DNA of 64,000 nt from JASLDZ01 sp964235945 (GTDB taxonomy: Bacteria > Pseudomonadota > Alphaproteobacteria > Caulobacterales > Caulobacteraceae). Where the stretch lies: the NCBI GenBank assembly GCA_964235945.1, contig CAXSDV010000008.1, forward strand, positions 1-64,000, given 5' to 3'. Shown here piece after piece: positions 63,123 to 64,000 of the stretch (the first letter of the stretch is position 1; each line of letters begins with the position of its first letter). Position numbers and translations under genes: made by a program. The notes below the pieces were generated by a model. That model worked only from the letters and a program-made list of their open reading frames with translations. It was not told the origin of the DNA and ran no database searches.

Positions 63123-64000
63123 ATGCTGATGGTGCGCCCCGCAGGCCCGGACGACCTTCCCGCCCTCCGGGAGCTCGCGGTGCTGTCCGGCCGCGGCTTC
63201 ACCAGCCTGCCGGAGGACGAGGCGACCCTGGCCGAACGGCTGGAGCTGTCGGCGCGCAGCTTCGCGGGCGCGGTCGCCCCCGTGGAGGCTTGGCACACCC
63301 TCATGCTGGAGGAGACCGACACCGGCCGGGTGGAGGGCGTGGCGGGCGTCAAGGCGGCGGTGGGGCTCAAGCGGCCCTTCTTCTCCTTCCGGGTGACCAC
63401 CCTCGCCCAGCACTCGGCGGCCACGGGGGTGCGCTTCGACCACCAGGTGCTGGTGCTGGTGAACGAGTGCTCGGGCTGGACGGAGGTGGGTTCGCTCTAC
63501 CTGCGCCCCGAGCGGCGGCGCGGCGGGGCCGGCGCCCTGCTGTCGCGGGCGCGCTACCACCTGATCGCGGCGGACCCCACGCGCTTCGCCGACACGGTGC
63601 TGGCCGAACTGCGCGGCTGGTTCGACCCGGACGGGTCCTGCCCCTTCTGGGAGCAGGTGGGCTGCCGCTTCTTCCGTACGAGCTTCGACAAGGCGGACCT
63701 GATGAGCGCCTCCACCGACGGCCAGTTCATCCTGGACCTCGCGCCGCGCCACCCGATCTACGTGGAGCTGCTGCCCGCCCACGTGCGCGAGGTGATCGGC
63801 CGCGTCCACGCCGAGGGCGAGCCCGCCCGGGCGCTGCTGGAGCGCGAAGGCTTCCGCCGCCAGAACCTGGTCGACATCTTCGACGCGGGCCCGACCATGG
63901 CCTGCCCGCGCGACGACATCCGCTCCATCCGCGACAGCCGTCTGCTGCGCGTGGAGGCGGGCGTCCCCGCCGCCGACGCGCGTCCGGCGCTGGTCTCTCG
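63123..64000 (+). CDS. astA: arginine N-succinyltransferase AstA, partial (runs off the end)
   Basis: An N-terminal fragment of about 292 residues, open to the window edge. It matches AstA, which transfers succinyl from succinyl-CoA to arginine in the AST catabolic pathway. Diagnostic segments: VGLKRPFFSFRVTTLAQHS, LVNECSGWTEVGSLYLRPERRRGG and ELRGWFDPDGSCPFWEQVGC. The ATG at 63123 has GGTGGAG upstream; ATG 63129 is also possible. The full protein is usually about 340 residues, so roughly 50 are missing. Confidence 0.92.
   Translation, partial: MLMVRPAGPDDLPALRELAVLSGRGFTSLPEDEATLAERLELSARSFAGAVAPVEAWHTLMLEETDTGRVEGVAGVKAAVGLKRPFFSFRVTTLAQHSAATGVRFDHQVLVLVNECSGWTEVGSLYLRPERRRGGAGALLSRARYHLIAADPTRFADTVLAELRGWFDPDGSCPFWEQVGCRFFRTSFDKADLMSASTDGQFILDLAPRHPIYVELLPAHVREVIGRVHAEGEPARALLEREGFRRQNLVDIFDAGPTMACPRDDIRSIRDSRLLRVEAGVPAADARPALVS

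Overview
The window is about 64 kb of very GC-rich DNA with dense coding on both strands, ATGA/GTGA start-stop overlaps and many GTG starts. The gene content points to an alphaproteobacterium of the order Caulobacterales (Caulobacter/Phenylobacterium/Brevundimonas-like). It has the flagellar block flgH-flgA-flgG-flgF / fliL-fliM-DUF6468-motE, a PleC-like polar histidine kinase, a TipN-like polarity protein, and the ubiG/lysC and glnE/mnmH neighbourhoods. The genus is an inference. One 100-N gap (4291-4390) is flanked by an exact 55-bp duplication, so the window comes from a draft assembly and the gap is probably artificial.

Layout. 1-9 kb: a zinc-finger protein, an ABC ATPase, tRNA-Arg(CCG), a DUF3089 exported protein, a type II NADH dehydrogenase-like flavoprotein, the assembly gap, a PHB-depolymerase-type esterase, and a compact nonribosomal peptide synthetase-like enzyme (A-T-TE). 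9-21 kb is accessory: a ParB-like-nuclease-fold protein coupled to a Gly-rich exported protein, an atypical SDR, a PAP2 phosphatase, a TonB-dependent siderophore receptor, tRNA-Asn(GTT) with a terminator, an EF-hand lipoprotein, a CocE/NonD hydrolase with a VOC protein, DUF4112, an alpha/beta hydrolase and a ketopantoate-reductase-like protein. 21-27.5 kb: a formate dehydrogenase locus in two divergent arms, an FeS subunit plus NrfD anchor on the minus strand and the catalytic subunit plus two small ORFs on the plus strand. The catalytic subunit is a selenoprotein read through an in-frame UGA. 27.5-40 kb: a YbhB/SDR pair, ubiG, lysC, mnmH (tRNA 2-selenouridine synthase), glnE, a PleC-like kinase and pepN.

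40-53 kb: a glycosyltransferase, an FAD monooxygenase and the flagellar block. The block has two divergent operons around 46.7 kb, and the minus-strand arm is preceded by a near-perfect sigma-54 promoter. Behind motE lies a large exported TPR-like protein. 53-64 kb: DUF423, the enolase-superfamily epimerase DgcA, the TipN-like coiled-coil protein, a quinone-oxidoreductase-like protein, a MHYT-PAS-GGDEF-EAL protein with a degenerate cyclase site, folD, an M20 peptidase, and astA running off the end.

The clearest unusual systems are: (i) selenium use in two forms within 8 kb, the Sec-formate dehydrogenase with a SECIS-like hairpin and the MnmH tRNA-selenation enzyme; (ii) a stand-alone A-T-TE synthetase whose thioesterase nucleophile elbow carries Cys instead of Ser; (iii) a c-di-GMP protein whose cyclase half looks dead and whose phosphodiesterase half looks intact. 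No CRISPR array, insertion sequence, prophage or rRNA operon was seen.
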